Below, piece after piece: positions 28,645 to 37,775 of a stretch of 64,000 bases of DNA. Within the stretch, counting starts at the first letter, position 1; each line of letters starts with the position of its first letter. The stretch lies in assembly GCF_010725055.1 (NCBI RefSeq), contig NZ_BJKB01000003.1:186001-250000 (forward strand), read 5' to 3'. The stretch is from Gelidibacter japonicus. GTDB taxonomy: Bacteria > Bacteroidota > Bacteroidia > Flavobacteriales > Flavobacteriaceae. The notes under the pieces were generated by a model. That model did not search any database. It was given only the letters and a program-made list of their open reading frames with translations, and was not told where the DNA came from. A program made the translations under genes and the position numbers.

Positions 28645-28885
28645 TCAATGGTGTATGTTCCACAACTTCAAGGTTTTGTTTGTCCTTTCCATAAAGAGTA
28701 GGAAAGACAGAAAAAGGATCCATTCCCCTATATTTTTGATAATTGCTATTACTTTTGGAATAAGTGGTAAGGTTCTTTTAGCCGCAGCTCTTGACCTCGA
28801 CTTATGCATTGAATAAATTAATTCCTTGCCTACAATGTTTACCCATTTTAGTCTATAAATGTCTGAAAACCTCGGTGTAGTGTGA

Positions 28886-29596
28886 TTACTCCTCCATAGT
28901 ATGATAGACATTCTGTACGTCATCATCTTCCTCTAATTTTTCTAAAAGTTTCTCGACATCTTCAGCTTCTTCAGCTGTAAGTTTTTTGGTGATTTGCGGA
29001 ATGCGTTCAAAGCCCGAGGAGAGAATTTCAATATTTCTATTTTCCAATTCAGATTGAATAGCTCCAAAACTTTCAAATGGCGCGTAGATTAAAATTCCAT
29101 CGTCGTCCAAGAAAACTTCTTCTGCACCAAAATCGATGAATTCCAATTCCAATTCCTCAGGATCTAATCCCTCGGCAGGAATCCTAAAATTACAAGTATG
29201 GTCAAACATAAAAACTACAGAACCTGAAGTACTCAAACTCCCATCGCATTTATTAAAGTAACTCCGAACATTAGCAACTGTTCTGGTATTATTATCCGTT
29301 GCAGTTTCCACCAAAATGGCAATTCCATGTGGCGCGTAACCTTCGAAAAGTACCTCTTTAAAATCCCCTAAACTTTTATCAGATGCTCTTTTAATGGCTC
29401 TCTCCACATTGTCTTTAGGCATGTTGACTGCCTTCGCATTTTGTATTACTGCTCTTAAACGTGCATTGGTATCAGGATCAGGGCCACCGTCTTTAACTGC
29501 CATTACAATGTCTTTACCGATACGTGTAAAGGCTTTACTCATTGCTGACCAGCGTTTCATTTTGCGTGCTTTACGAAATTCAAAAGCTCTTCCCAT
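28886..29596 (-). CDS. yebC: YebC/PmpR family regulator or translation factor
   Basis: A 236-residue TACO1/YebC-family protein. The N-terminal domain starts MGRAFEFRKARKMKRWSAM and contains GPDPDTNARLRAVIQNAKAVNMP at about residues 40-62 and RYAPHG-like EGYAPHGIAILVE at about 85-97. The acidic C-terminal domain ends VQNVYHTMEE. The family was first described as transcription factors, and recent work ties it to easing ribosome stalling. Length is normal. Its 3' end is duplicated 3.03 kb downstream. The gene stands alone, 182 bp from the S41 protease gene. Confidence 0.93.
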   Translation of the reverse strand: MGRAFEFRKARKMKRWSAMSKAFTRIGKDIVMAVKDGGPDPDTNARLRAVIQNAKAVNMPKDNVERAIKRASDKSLGDFKEVLFEGYAPHGIAILVETATDNNTRTVANVRSYFNKCDGSLSTSGSVVFMFDHTCNFRIPAEGLDPEELELEFIDFGAEEVFLDDDGILIYAPFESFGAIQSELENRNIEILSSGFERIPQITKKLTAEEAEDVEKLLEKLEEDDDVQNVYHTMEE

Positions 29597-29778
29597 GTTA
29601 AGTTCTAAGTTTAAAAGTTTAAATTTTTATATTGGCAATCCTAAGTCATCAGTAGGCAGTTTTCAGTACTTTTGCCGCCTGCCATCCATCATTGAATATA
29701 CACTTTTCCGAATTAGGAGCAAATTTAAAAAAATCATTGTATCCATGTGTAAGTGTTCTTTCAAAAATTCATCTTGTC

Positions 29779-31830
29779 TCAACGACGTTTAATTTTTCTT
29801 ATATCGGATAGGATTAATAGTGCTTCGTGAATGTATATATCTGTTGATATATCATCAATCAGACTTCCATTCAGCTCAATATTATCTACGTTTAATTTGT
29901 TTTTTGTGTCTGATGTGTTTTTGACCTTGATTTGATTGGTTGCACTGTCAAGCACCTCATATAGTTTATTCCATACGTTATTATATGAATGCACATCGTC
30001 ATAAACATTGTTTAGCGTTAAGGCATAGCTTACATCTCTGTCTATATATGTACTTAACATCGTGGAACTTAAATTTTTAATGGCCTCAAAGCTTTCATTG
30101 TTTTCAACGCGGATGTTACTCTGAAGTTGAATTTCAGCCAAGGGCAGTTTTTTATATGATGTATGCTTAAATGCTGGAGTGATCGCATCATTGGAAAGAG
30201 CGAATGGGCTATGGGCCTCATTGGTTTTGATACCATCATAGAGCGAGGGTAAAACAATGTCAGGAACAATGCCAACCGATTGATGGCTTTTTCCCGTTAT
30301 CCGATAGAACTTTTCAATGGTTAGTTTGCAAAAACCTAAATCCCCAGTATCACTTAAAGGTAAAATCACTTGTGCTGAAGCCTTGCCATGGCTTGGTGAT
30401 CCAACAATAATGGCGCGGTTATAATCCTGCATTGCCGCCGCAAAAAACTCAGAAGCTGAGGCGCTGAAATTGTCTATTAGAATAATTACTGGTTTATTGA
30501 AAAGTGTACCTTTAAAGTCGTCAGTTATAGTAAAAGTGTCCCCATTTCCATATTTCAGAATTGCCAGTGGCCCTTTGTTTATAAATAATCCAGAAAGCTC
30601 AGCGGCCTCTTTCAATGATCCTCCTCCATTGAATCTTAAATCTATAATCAGACCTTTAACATTTTCCTTGTTAATTATTTGTAGTTGGTTCGCTACGTCA
30701 TGCGCTAATCCGTTGCCAAGTGGAGAGTCAAAATCGGTGTAAAAACTAGGAATATTTAAATATGCAAAATAAGATTTTTTATGTTTTATGATGAATGCAG
30801 TGCTTGAATTTTGCTCTATTTTTAGCTCAGTTTTTGTGAGTGGAATTTCTTGGATGGAACCATTTTGTTTTTTGATTTTAAAGATGATCGTTTTATTTTT
30901 TTCATTGGAAGTAAATGCCGAAATATCTTCATTTGACACACAAAAGGTTTCTAAGGTCTGTGTAGGAGAGGTGAGGGATTTGATGACATCATTCTCTTCA
31001 AAATTTCCGTTTAAAAAGGCGGCGCTACCGGGAGCAATGTAGGCAATGATAATATCTCCGTTCTTATTTTTAGCGGTATCAATACCAAAGGTCAATTGGT
31101 GGTTGGATACAGAGCTTTCAAATTGCGATTTATCAGAATCATTATAAAAAAATGTATTCGGATCTTGGTAATTGGCGAAAGCGTTCAAAAAGGATTCTTT
31201 TACAAAGCTGTCCATGTCTCCGTTTTTATGGAGAAGTTCATCCAAAAGACATATTTGATTTTGAATTACTTTTGGTTTAGCCTCTGCTTCTAAGATTTTA
31301 AAGTTTTCCTCTAAATATGAAATTGCAGTGTCCTGTTCCACCAAGTGATCAAGAATGAAATAACGGATCCGTTTGTTCCAATATTTTTTGAATATTTGAT
31401 CGTCCTTAAAATATTTAGAGTTAGCCTCAGCTTTAAAATAAAGCGTATCCTTTCCTGAATAGTCAAAAGTTTCATTCTCTAAGGAGGCAACATAGGTTTT
31501 GGATGCTTCAATTCGCTGTTTAAGTATGGTGCTATATTTCACTATAAAACTGCAGTCTCCCGATACAATGGCATCATCAAGTTGAAATTCGTCAGATTGA
31601 AATAGCAATAGATCAGACTGTTGAAAAAACCGTTTGTTTTCATCCAGACGCTCTAAAAACAAATCGAATACGGCTTTGGAAAGACTATCGTCAAGTGGTT
31701 TTGGTCGGAAATGAAACTGTTGAATGCGTTGGTTCAAGGCATTGATTTGCTCACAAAAAACAGGGTCATTTTGCGCATAGGGCAAAGAAACGATGAAACC
31801 AAAAGCAACAAAAATCAGCTTTTTCAACAT
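29779..31830 (-). CDS. S41 family peptidase (C-terminal processing / tail-specific protease)
   Basis: A 683-residue periplasmic protease with a signal peptide (MLKKLIFVAFGFIVSLPYAQ). The N-terminal 220 residues are a helical region like that of tail-specific protease Prc. A PDZ domain at about 230-330 contains IIAYIAPGSAA. The S41 core follows, with FAYLNIPSFY, GLIIDLRFNGGGSLKEA and the nucleophile in NFSASASEFFA. The general-base Lys is in GSPSHGKASAQ at about 475-485. Such enzymes degrade or trim envelope proteins from the C-terminus. The extended C-terminal 150 residues are less conserved. It lies 21 bp upstream of no other gene on its strand except the pterin dehydratase before it. Confidence 0.9.
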   Translation of the reverse strand: MLKKLIFVAFGFIVSLPYAQNDPVFCEQINALNQRIQQFHFRPKPLDDSLSKAVFDLFLERLDENKRFFQQSDLLLFQSDEFQLDDAIVSGDCSFIVKYSTILKQRIEASKTYVASLENETFDYSGKDTLYFKAEANSKYFKDDQIFKKYWNKRIRYFILDHLVEQDTAISYLEENFKILEAEAKPKVIQNQICLLDELLHKNGDMDSFVKESFLNAFANYQDPNTFFYNDSDKSQFESSVSNHQLTFGIDTAKNKNGDIIIAYIAPGSAAFLNGNFEENDVIKSLTSPTQTLETFCVSNEDISAFTSNEKNKTIIFKIKKQNGSIQEIPLTKTELKIEQNSSTAFIIKHKKSYFAYLNIPSFYTDFDSPLGNGLAHDVANQLQIINKENVKGLIIDLRFNGGGSLKEAAELSGLFINKGPLAILKYGNGDTFTITDDFKGTLFNKPVIILIDNFSASASEFFAAAMQDYNRAIIVGSPSHGKASAQVILPLSDTGDLGFCKLTIEKFYRITGKSHQSVGIVPDIVLPSLYDGIKTNEAHSPFALSNDAITPAFKHTSYKKLPLAEIQLQSNIRVENNESFEAIKNLSSTMLSTYIDRDVSYALTLNNVYDDVHSYNNVWNKLYEVLDSATNQIKVKNTSDTKNKLNVDNIELNGSLIDDISTDIYIHEALLILSDIRKIKRR

Positions 31831-31851
31831 AATCTAAAAAGTAATTTCTTG

Positions 31852-32142
31852 CTATTCCTGAACTTCCACTATAGCCTCAATGGCTTCGGCCAATTTGAAA
31901 TCTTTTTCAGTAACCCCTTTGGCGCTATGCGTAGATAATGAAATGGTCAAAATATTGTACACATTCTTCCAATCGGGATGATGATTTTGCGCTTCACACT
32001 CAAAGGCAATTCTGCTCATGGCACTGAAACAATCCTTAAAATTGTCAAATTCAAACTCGGCATGAAGCGCATTGTCATAATATTCCCAATCAGGAAAGTG
32101 CAATAATTTTTTTTCAATGATATCATCAGATAATGGAGACAT
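31852..32142 (-). CDS. Pterin-4a-carbinolamine dehydratase
   Basis: A 96-residue cytosolic enzyme that dehydrates 4a-hydroxytetrahydrobiopterin, recycling the cofactor of aromatic amino acid hydroxylases. The active-site signature is seen as ECEAQNHHPDW (His pair about residues 43-44) followed by YNILTISLSTHSAKGVTEKD, matching the E..HHP..Y..H..D spacing of the family. The length is typical. It starts 55 bp after the SDR gene and is followed by the S41 protease gene after 21 bp, so an operon is possible. A phenylalanine hydroxylase is not in the window. Confidence 0.92.
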   Translation of the reverse strand: MSPLSDDIIEKKLLHFPDWEYYDNALHAEFEFDNFKDCFSAMSRIAFECEAQNHHPDWKNVYNILTISLSTHSAKGVTEKDFKLAEAIEAIVEVQE

Positions 32143-32197
32143 AATCAGGTTTTTTAAGTTTCTTAAAATTATAAATTATAATTGACAATTAATAGGA

Positions 32198-33046
32198 CTA
32201 AGAGTTATAATTCATGTAATTATCCAATTCTTCGAGAAGTTCTGTACTGTTAATATGAAGATGTTTAGGAAGCTTGTTCCTTTTGGGCATTACTGCCAAA
32301 TAACGGTCTTCATTGGTAGTGTAAACCTGTTTGAAACGTACATTTTCTGATGTGATCAAGGCAACCATTTCCTTAATGAAATCATCGTGATGTACCAAAT
32401 CTGTACTTCCTAAATGAAATATACCATGTTTATCGCGATTGATGATATAATGGATTTGTTGGGTCATCTTAAAATCTGTAGTCACATTCATAATCAGATT
32501 AGGAAAGACTTCAATGGGCGTTTTTTCTGCAATGTGTTGCTTGATTTCCTTAAGGCGGGGAGACTGGTTGCCAAAAACCATTGGAAGTCTGATGATCACC
32601 ACTTTCTTCACGGGTAAGCGCAGGAGCATATTTTCAATTTTAATCTTGAAATGCCCGTAAATACTATCACTTAAAGTTTTGTCCTCCTCATAGCTTGGAT
32701 ATTTGCTATAAGCATCAAATACATTGGCCGAAGAGAAGAAGATGATTTTGCAATCATGAGATGCTACATATTCAGCCATATGTTGATGCGCGATTACCTG
32801 TGCATGAAAATCGCCACGCAAACAAGAAATGATCACAGAGGGCTTGACTGCTTGTAGAATTTCGAAAACATCGTCTTCCTCCACACGATATTGAAAAAAA
32901 TGTTGATTGTTTTCGTAGGTTTTATTTGAAATGTGATAGGTTCCAAAAGTCTTAAAATATGGACCCAGCTCCTTATACAGGGCATTCCCTATAAAACCAC
33001 TGGCTCCAAGGATAAGAATGCGATGTTTGTTGTCTGGTGTCATCAT
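32198..33046 (-). CDS. SDR family sugar-nucleotide-like reductase
   Basis: A 282-residue extended SDR protein close in style to dTDP-4-dehydrorhamnose reductase (RfbD/RmlD). The NAD(P)-binding motif is ILGASGFIG at about residues 12-20. IIFFSSANVFDA carries the conserved Ser, and the YxxxK pair is YGHFK at about 129-133. Substrate is unknown; no rhamnose genes are nearby. It starts 18 bp downstream of glsA on the same strand and probably shares its transcript with gcvT and glsA. A role outside amino acid metabolism is more likely than the position suggests. Confidence 0.8.
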   Translation of the reverse strand: MMTPDNKHRILILGASGFIGNALYKELGPYFKTFGTYHISNKTYENNQHFFQYRVEEDDVFEILQAVKPSVIISCLRGDFHAQVIAHQHMAEYVASHDCKIIFFSSANVFDAYSKYPSYEEDKTLSDSIYGHFKIKIENMLLRLPVKKVVIIRLPMVFGNQSPRLKEIKQHIAEKTPIEVFPNLIMNVTTDFKMTQQIHYIINRDKHGIFHLGSTDLVHHDDFIKEMVALITSENVRFKQVYTTNEDRYLAVMPKRNKLPKHLHINSTELLEELDNYMNYNS

Positions 33047-33064
33047 ATGTAGTAGCGAACTATT

Positions 33065-33979
33065 CTAAAAAATCGATAATTTGGTCATGCTCGTAAATTG
33101 TTCCAAAGCTTGCATTCCCAGCAATGAATTCCCTTTCATGTTTAATCCAGGCGACCATACTGAGATTGTGAAATGATTAGGTAAAAGGGCTACAATGCCA
33201 CCACCTACACCGCTTTTTCCCGGTAAGCCAACTTCAAATGCAAACTCGCCAGCCTCGTCGTAAAATCCACAGGTCAGCATAATTGCATTGATCCGTTTGG
33301 CTTGGCTTGCCGAAAGCTGATTAGTCTTTAAACAACATGCACCGTGGTTAGCAAACATAATAAATGCCTTGGACAATTGCTCACAGGTCATTTCAATGGC
33401 ACATTGATGAAAATAGAAATCCAACACCACATCCACATCATTTTCTAAATTCCCATAGGCTTTTAATAAATTGGCGGCGGCATAATTGTTATAACCGGTC
33501 AAACGTTCAGATTCTGCAACCTTCTGATTAAATTCAATAGTATGGTCATCAACAACCTCACGGACATAATTTAAGAAATCCTCTTTCGGGTTTTCAAGAA
33601 GACTAATTAAAACATCAGCAATAACAATTGCTCCAGCATTTATCAGAGGGTTTCTCGGAATGCCATTCTCCAATTCTAAAAGAGACAAATGGTTAAAAGG
33701 ATTGCCTGAGGGCTCTACATCTACCCGTTGCCACAAATTTTCAGGATACATTGGCAGTGCCATGGCAAGTGTCAATACTTTTGAAATACTCTGAATAGAA
33801 AATTTTTTGTTCCAATCGCCAGTTGCAAAAGTTTGGCCGTTTAAAAGTCTTAAATGAATTCCAAAATTCCGTACATTAATATCTGCTAATTCTGGGATAT
33901 AATCGGCCACTAAGCCTCTGTTGACTGCATCCTTTAAATTATGATGTATGGTATCAATGACATTCTGGTAGTCGATCAT
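33065..33979 (-). CDS. glsA: Glutaminase
   Basis: A 304-residue beta-lactamase-like serine glutaminase that converts glutamine to glutamate and ammonia in the cytoplasm. The SxxK nucleophile motif is SISK (in FSIQSISKVLTLAMA) at about residues 62-65. Other family blocks are PSGNPFNHLSLLE, PRNPLINAGAI with the conserved Asn, ESERLTGYNNYAAA, and LPGKSGVGGGIVAL near the end. Length is normal for the bacterial short form. The ATG overlaps the gcvT stop in an ATGA arrangement, so translation is probably coupled. Confidence 0.96.
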   Translation of the reverse strand: MIDYQNVIDTIHHNLKDAVNRGLVADYIPELADINVRNFGIHLRLLNGQTFATGDWNKKFSIQSISKVLTLAMALPMYPENLWQRVDVEPSGNPFNHLSLLELENGIPRNPLINAGAIVIADVLISLLENPKEDFLNYVREVVDDHTIEFNQKVAESERLTGYNNYAAANLLKAYGNLENDVDVVLDFYFHQCAIEMTCEQLSKAFIMFANHGACCLKTNQLSASQAKRINAIMLTCGFYDEAGEFAFEVGLPGKSGVGGGIVALLPNHFTISVWSPGLNMKGNSLLGMQALEQFTSMTKLSIF

Positions 33980-35064
33980 GAACTAATTTTATAAAAAGGC
34001 GTTTTTACAATGGTCGCCGGGACAGCATTTTTTCTAATTTGAATATTAATTTTGCTTCCCACTTCAGATAGTTCTGCCGGTACATAGCCTAACCCAATCC
34101 CTTTGTGAAGCGATGGAGACATGGTTCCTGAAGTCACCTTTCCAATAACTTTACCATCATTATCCACGATATCGTAACCTTGGCGAGGAATGCCTTTTTC
34201 GTCCAGTTCAAAGCCTACCAATTTGTTTTTAGGTCCGTTTTCCCTTTCCAATTTAAGGGCTTCACTATTGGTGAAATCCTTGGTAAACTTGGTTACCCAA
34301 CCCAATCCCGCTTCAATTGGTGAGGTGGTTTCATCAATATCATTTCCGTAAAGACAATAGCCCATTTCTAAACGCAAAGTGTCGCGAGCAGCCAATCCGA
34401 TAGGTTTGATGCCGTAGGCTGCGCCAGTTTCAAAGACCTTATCCCAAATTTGTTTCACTTCCGAGTTTTTACAGTAAATTTCAAACCCGCCACTTCCGGT
34501 ATAACCCGTTGCAGAAATGATTACATTTTCAATCCCTGCAAAATCACCCACTACAAAATTGTAGAATTTAATGTCTGAAAGATTATGACTTGTTAAACTT
34601 TGCATGGCTTCAACTGCCTTAGGACCTTGGATGGCCAACAAAGAATACTCTGGTGAAAGATCTCTTACTGTTGCCCCAACATCATTTTTAGCATTGATCC
34701 AGTTCCAGTCTTTCTCAATATTGCTGGCGTTGACCACTAATAAATAGGAGTCTTCCTTCATTTTGTAAATGATTAAGTCATCTACGATACCACCATCTTC
34801 ATTTGGTAAATAACTGTACTGTGCTTTCCCAACAGTCAATTTTGAAGCATCGTTACTGCAAATTTTTTGGATCAACTCCAAAGCATTCGGACCTTCAATT
34901 AAAAATTCACCCATATGCGAAACATCAAATACGCCAACGCCATTTCTGACAGTTTCATGTTCTACGCTGACACCTTCATATTGAACAGGCATATTAAATC
35001 CTGCGTAGGGTACCAATTTTGCTCCTAGAGCCTCGTGAGTTGCTGTTAATGCTGTATTTTTCAT
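33976..35064 (-). CDS. gcvT: Aminomethyltransferase (glycine cleavage T protein)
   Basis: A 362-residue folate-dependent GcvT, which transfers the methylene group of glycine to tetrahydrofolate and releases ammonia. Diagnostic segments are GVFDVSHMGEF at about residues 44-54, the catalytic Asp region DDLIIYKM near 95, ALLAIQGPKA, SATGYTGSGGFEIY at about 185-198, and LEMGYCLYGNDIDE. C-terminal GCV_T domain segments GTMSPSLHKGIGLGYV follow. The other gcv genes are not in the window, as is usual in flavobacteria. A 5' leader of about 190 nt with a small ORF precedes it. Confidence 0.97.
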   Translation of the reverse strand: MKNTALTATHEALGAKLVPYAGFNMPVQYEGVSVEHETVRNGVGVFDVSHMGEFLIEGPNALELIQKICSNDASKLTVGKAQYSYLPNEDGGIVDDLIIYKMKEDSYLLVVNASNIEKDWNWINAKNDVGATVRDLSPEYSLLAIQGPKAVEAMQSLTSHNLSDIKFYNFVVGDFAGIENVIISATGYTGSGGFEIYCKNSEVKQIWDKVFETGAAYGIKPIGLAARDTLRLEMGYCLYGNDIDETTSPIEAGLGWVTKFTKDFTNSEALKLERENGPKNKLVGFELDEKGIPRQGYDIVDNDGKVIGKVTSGTMSPSLHKGIGLGYVPAELSEVGSKINIQIRKNAVPATIVKTPFYKISS

Positions 35065-35136
35065 GTTTTGTTTTTTATTTCCGCGACAGCGTAATTCTTA
35101 TTTAAAATTCTTTTGTTAAAATCTAAACGATGTCAA

Positions 35137-35226
35137 TCATGAAAACCAATATTCAAAGTGCATATAAAACATGTTCTTTAGTCTAATCCGTAAACGATAT
35201 AAGCGATGGTATTTCAGAAAAGTCAT
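35137..35226 (-). CDS. Candidate 29-residue small protein in the gcvT leader
   Basis: An ATG at 35226 opens a 29-codon frame, MTFLKYHRLYRLRIRLKNMF and so on, ending SFS-like at 35137. It is strongly basic and aromatic (Arg, Lys, His, Tyr, Phe). It begins about 30 nt after the start site predicted from the TACTTTTG element at 35263-35270. An AAGGAGA run lies about 20 nt upstream, rather far for a ribosome site. It could be a regulatory leader or a microprotein. It could also be chance. The other DNA in the 35065-35472 gap shows no gene. Confidence 0.3.
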   Translation of the reverse strand: MTFLKYHRLYRLRIRLKNMFYMHFEYWFS

Positions 35227-35262
35227 AGGATTTTCAAGAATATCTCCTTCATAATTGCGTCA

Positions 35263-35270
35263 CAAAAGTA
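35263..35270 (-). promoter_or_regulatory. Predicted -7 element for the gcvT operon
   Basis: On the minus strand this reads TACTTTTG, an exact fit to TAnnTTTG. It predicts a start near 35256 and a leader of about 190 nt before gcvT. No riboswitch core was recognised in that leader. Confidence 0.5.
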
Positions 35271-35472
35271 TCGAAAATTATCTGTTTTAAAAATGAATCC
35301 TTCCGATTAAAAATTTGTTAATAGCGTACTTTGGAACATTTTTCGAAATCATTTAGAACACGATCTTAACTTAGGTTTTTCAAGTTGTATAAAATGTTTG
35401 CTTGACTTGGTAAACTTAAGTTAAATGTGATATAAAAATTGTCTGGGCTTCAATTTCTGTTACATTATAGGT

Positions 35473-36108
35473 ATGGAAAACGTATTAGTAGCAGGTGCTA
35501 ACGGCACCACAGGAAAACAGATTGTAAAACTTTTATCAGAAACGCAATATTTTAAACCAGTAGCTATGGTTAGGAAAAAAGAGCAGATTGACCAGTTTGA
35601 AAGTAAGGGCATTTCGACGGTGTTGGGCGATTTAGAGCAGGATGTTTCCCACGCTTTTAAAAATATAGATAAAGTCATATTTGCTGCCGGTTCAGGTGGT
35701 AAAAATGTGATTGGGGTAGATCAGGAAGGTGCAAAACGATTGATTGACACTGCAAAAAACTCAAATATCAAGAAATTCGTTATGTTAAGTTCTATGGGGG
35801 CAGATGCTCCCGAGAAAGCTGATCAATTACAAGATTATTTGAGAGCAAAACATAATGCCGATGAACATTTGAAAAGCAGCGGTTTAAATTATGCCATTGT
35901 AAGACCGGGAACCTTGAATAATAAACAGGCCACTGACCATATTCAGCTAAGCGAAAAGCTATCTCAATCTGGTGAAATCAGTAGGGCAGATGTGGCTCAA
36001 ACTTTGGTGCGTGTCCTCCATGAAGATACTTCAAATAAAGTGTCCTTTGAAATATTGGATGGGGATACTCTTATCGGGAAGGCTTTGGAAGAATTTTCTG
36101 ATAAATAG
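35473..36108 (+). CDS. NmrA-like NAD(P)-binding SDR protein
   Basis: A 211-residue atypical SDR protein. The Rossmann motif is VLVAGANGTTGKQIVKLL at about residues 4-21, with the AMVRKKEQ strand-end at about 32-39 that often reads NADP. VIFAAGSGG and FVMLSSMGAD follow, and the C-terminal segment YAIVRPGTL holds the family Pro-Gly. It lacks the classical YxxxK catalytic pair, as do most NmrA/YwnB-type members. It may be a redox sensor or a reductase of unknown substrate. It is a single gene between the gcvT leader and a thrC terminator. Confidence 0.85.
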   Translation: MENVLVAGANGTTGKQIVKLLSETQYFKPVAMVRKKEQIDQFESKGISTVLGDLEQDVSHAFKNIDKVIFAAGSGGKNVIGVDQEGAKRLIDTAKNSNIKKFVMLSSMGADAPEKADQLQDYLRAKHNADEHLKSSGLNYAIVRPGTLNNKQATDHIQLSEKLSQSGEISRADVAQTLVRVLHEDTSNKVSFEILDGDTLIGKALEEFSDK

Positions 36109-36352
36109 AACTCATAAAATAAATTTAAAATGATTATGAAATGAATCAGGACCGATTCGCTGCAGGATTCAAGATTCAAGACGATTTTTTGGATGATTTT
36201 AGTTTGAAAAGTATTTTTGTCGATTTAAAGGCGTGAAATGCAGATGATTGGCTGGGTTTTTTGATGATATCAGAAGATTCTAAGAAACATTCGATTTGAT
36301 GGCTTAAAGTAGGAGATTCTTTGAAAATTGTAAAATTTCGGGGGACAGCAAT

Positions 36353-36380
36353 AAAAAAAGAGGCGCTTGGCCTCTTTTTT
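36353..36380. terminator. Terminator of thrC
   Basis: Stem aagaggc (36358-36364) pairs with gcctctt (36370-36376), flanked by A and T runs, immediately after the thrC TGA on the minus strand. It also works from the NmrA-like gene side. Confidence 0.88.
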
Positions 36381-37681
36381 CAGGATAAAGTGTTCAATAA
36401 AACAGCTTTCAATTCGTCATAGTGCGCAATTGGTATGGCGGTTTTTTCTTGGTCCATCACCGCTTCAATCTGCGATGGCAATTCAATTTGTTCAGGAATG
36501 ATTTCTTCCACAACATTTAAAAATTTAGTAGGGTGTGCCGTTTCTAGAAACACACAATGCGCATTGTCGTTATTTTTCAAATACGATTTGCACCCTAAAT
36601 AACCGACGGCGCCATGTGGATCGGCAATATATTTGAATTCATTGTAGAGTTCCTTTAAAGCAACTCGGGTTTCGTCATCTGAAAAACTATAAGACGATAA
36701 ATTGGATTTTAAAGTCTCGAAATTGTTCTTGTAAATCTCCTGTATTCTGATAAAATTACTCGGATTGCCCACATCCATAGCATTGCTAATGGTCTGGACG
36801 GAAGGTTTTGGTTCATACAATTTAGTGGAGAGATATTCCGTCACCACATTGTTTTCATTGTTTGCTGCGACAAAATGATGGATTGGCAAGCCCAATTGTT
36901 GTGCCATCATGCCCGCACAAATATTTCCAAAATTGCCGCTTGGCACTGAAAACACAATGTTTTTATGGGTTTTGTGAAGTTGTTTATAAGCAAAAAAGAA
37001 GTAAAACATCTGTGGCAACCAACGTGCAACATTAATTGAGTTTGCTGAAGTCAACTGCATTTTGCTCGTCAATTCCTCATCTAAAAAGGCACGCTTTACC
37101 ATGGCCTGACAATCATCAAAAACACCATCTACTTCTAAAGCCGTGATGTTTTGTTTAAGCGTTGTCAATTGCTTTTCTTGAATATCACTTACTTTTCCAC
37201 TTGGATACAAAATGACCACTTTAACGCCTTTCACACCTAAAAATCCATTGGCAACAGCGCCACCGGTATCTCCAGATGTCGCAACTAAAACGGTGACTTC
37301 TTCGGTGTTATTTTGATTAAAATATCCTAAGCAGCGCGCCATGAATCGAGCCCCAACATCTTTGAACGCCATGGTCGGACCATGAAAGAGCTCTAAAGCA
37401 GAAACTTTGTCGTTAATGTTCACAACAGGAAAATCGAAGGATAGAGTTTCTGCAATGATTGTTTTTAAAACATCCTCAGGAATATCCGGACTGACAAATT
37501 GTTTTATGGCTTCAAAAGCAATAGCTTCATAAGACAAATTATCAATGTTTTCAAAAAATGAAGCGGGCAGGGGTGTTATGCTTTCAGGAAAATAAAGTCC
37601 CTTATCTGGCGCAATACCTTTGATCACTGCTTCTTTGAAGGAGGTGTTTGGGGCTTCTTTGTTTAGACTGTAATAATTCAT
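36380..37681 (-). CDS. thrC: Threonine synthase
   Basis: A 433-residue PLP enzyme converting O-phosphohomoserine to threonine. The PLP lysine is in GPTMAFKDVGARFMAR (Lys at about residue 108). The nearby ATSGDTGGAVANGF loop binds the PLP phosphate, VPSGNFGNICAGMMA and SNAMDVGNPSNF follow, and SYSFSDDETR lies near the C-terminus. Family and length fit the bacterial class typical of E. coli. It is the last gene of the thr operon, separated from thrB by 458 bp that hold a four-helix-bundle pseudogene. Confidence 0.96.
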   Translation of the reverse strand: MNYYSLNKEAPNTSFKEAVIKGIAPDKGLYFPESITPLPASFFENIDNLSYEAIAFEAIKQFVSPDIPEDVLKTIIAETLSFDFPVVNINDKVSALELFHGPTMAFKDVGARFMARCLGYFNQNNTEEVTVLVATSGDTGGAVANGFLGVKGVKVVILYPSGKVSDIQEKQLTTLKQNITALEVDGVFDDCQAMVKRAFLDEELTSKMQLTSANSINVARWLPQMFYFFFAYKQLHKTHKNIVFSVPSGNFGNICAGMMAQQLGLPIHHFVAANNENNVVTEYLSTKLYEPKPSVQTISNAMDVGNPSNFIRIQEIYKNNFETLKSNLSSYSFSDDETRVALKELYNEFKYIADPHGAVGYLGCKSYLKNNDNAHCVFLETAHPTKFLNVVEEIIPEQIELPSQIEAVMDQEKTAIPIAHYDELKAVLLNTLS

Positions 37682-37775
37682 AATAATTGGCGGGAGACGG
37701 ATGACAGGTGACCGTAGTCAGCGTCAATAAGTCATTTTTTCTAATTAATTTTATTTCTAAATGCGATCATCATAT

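Noticed and set aside
28607-28816. Plus-strand ORF of 69 residues (MAVKNMAFF...)
   Set aside because: It lies opposite the transposase remnant and has no family features.
35065-35262. Glycine riboswitch in the gcvT leader
   Set aside because: No glycine-aptamer core motifs were recognised in the leader; the small ORF is the only feature seen.
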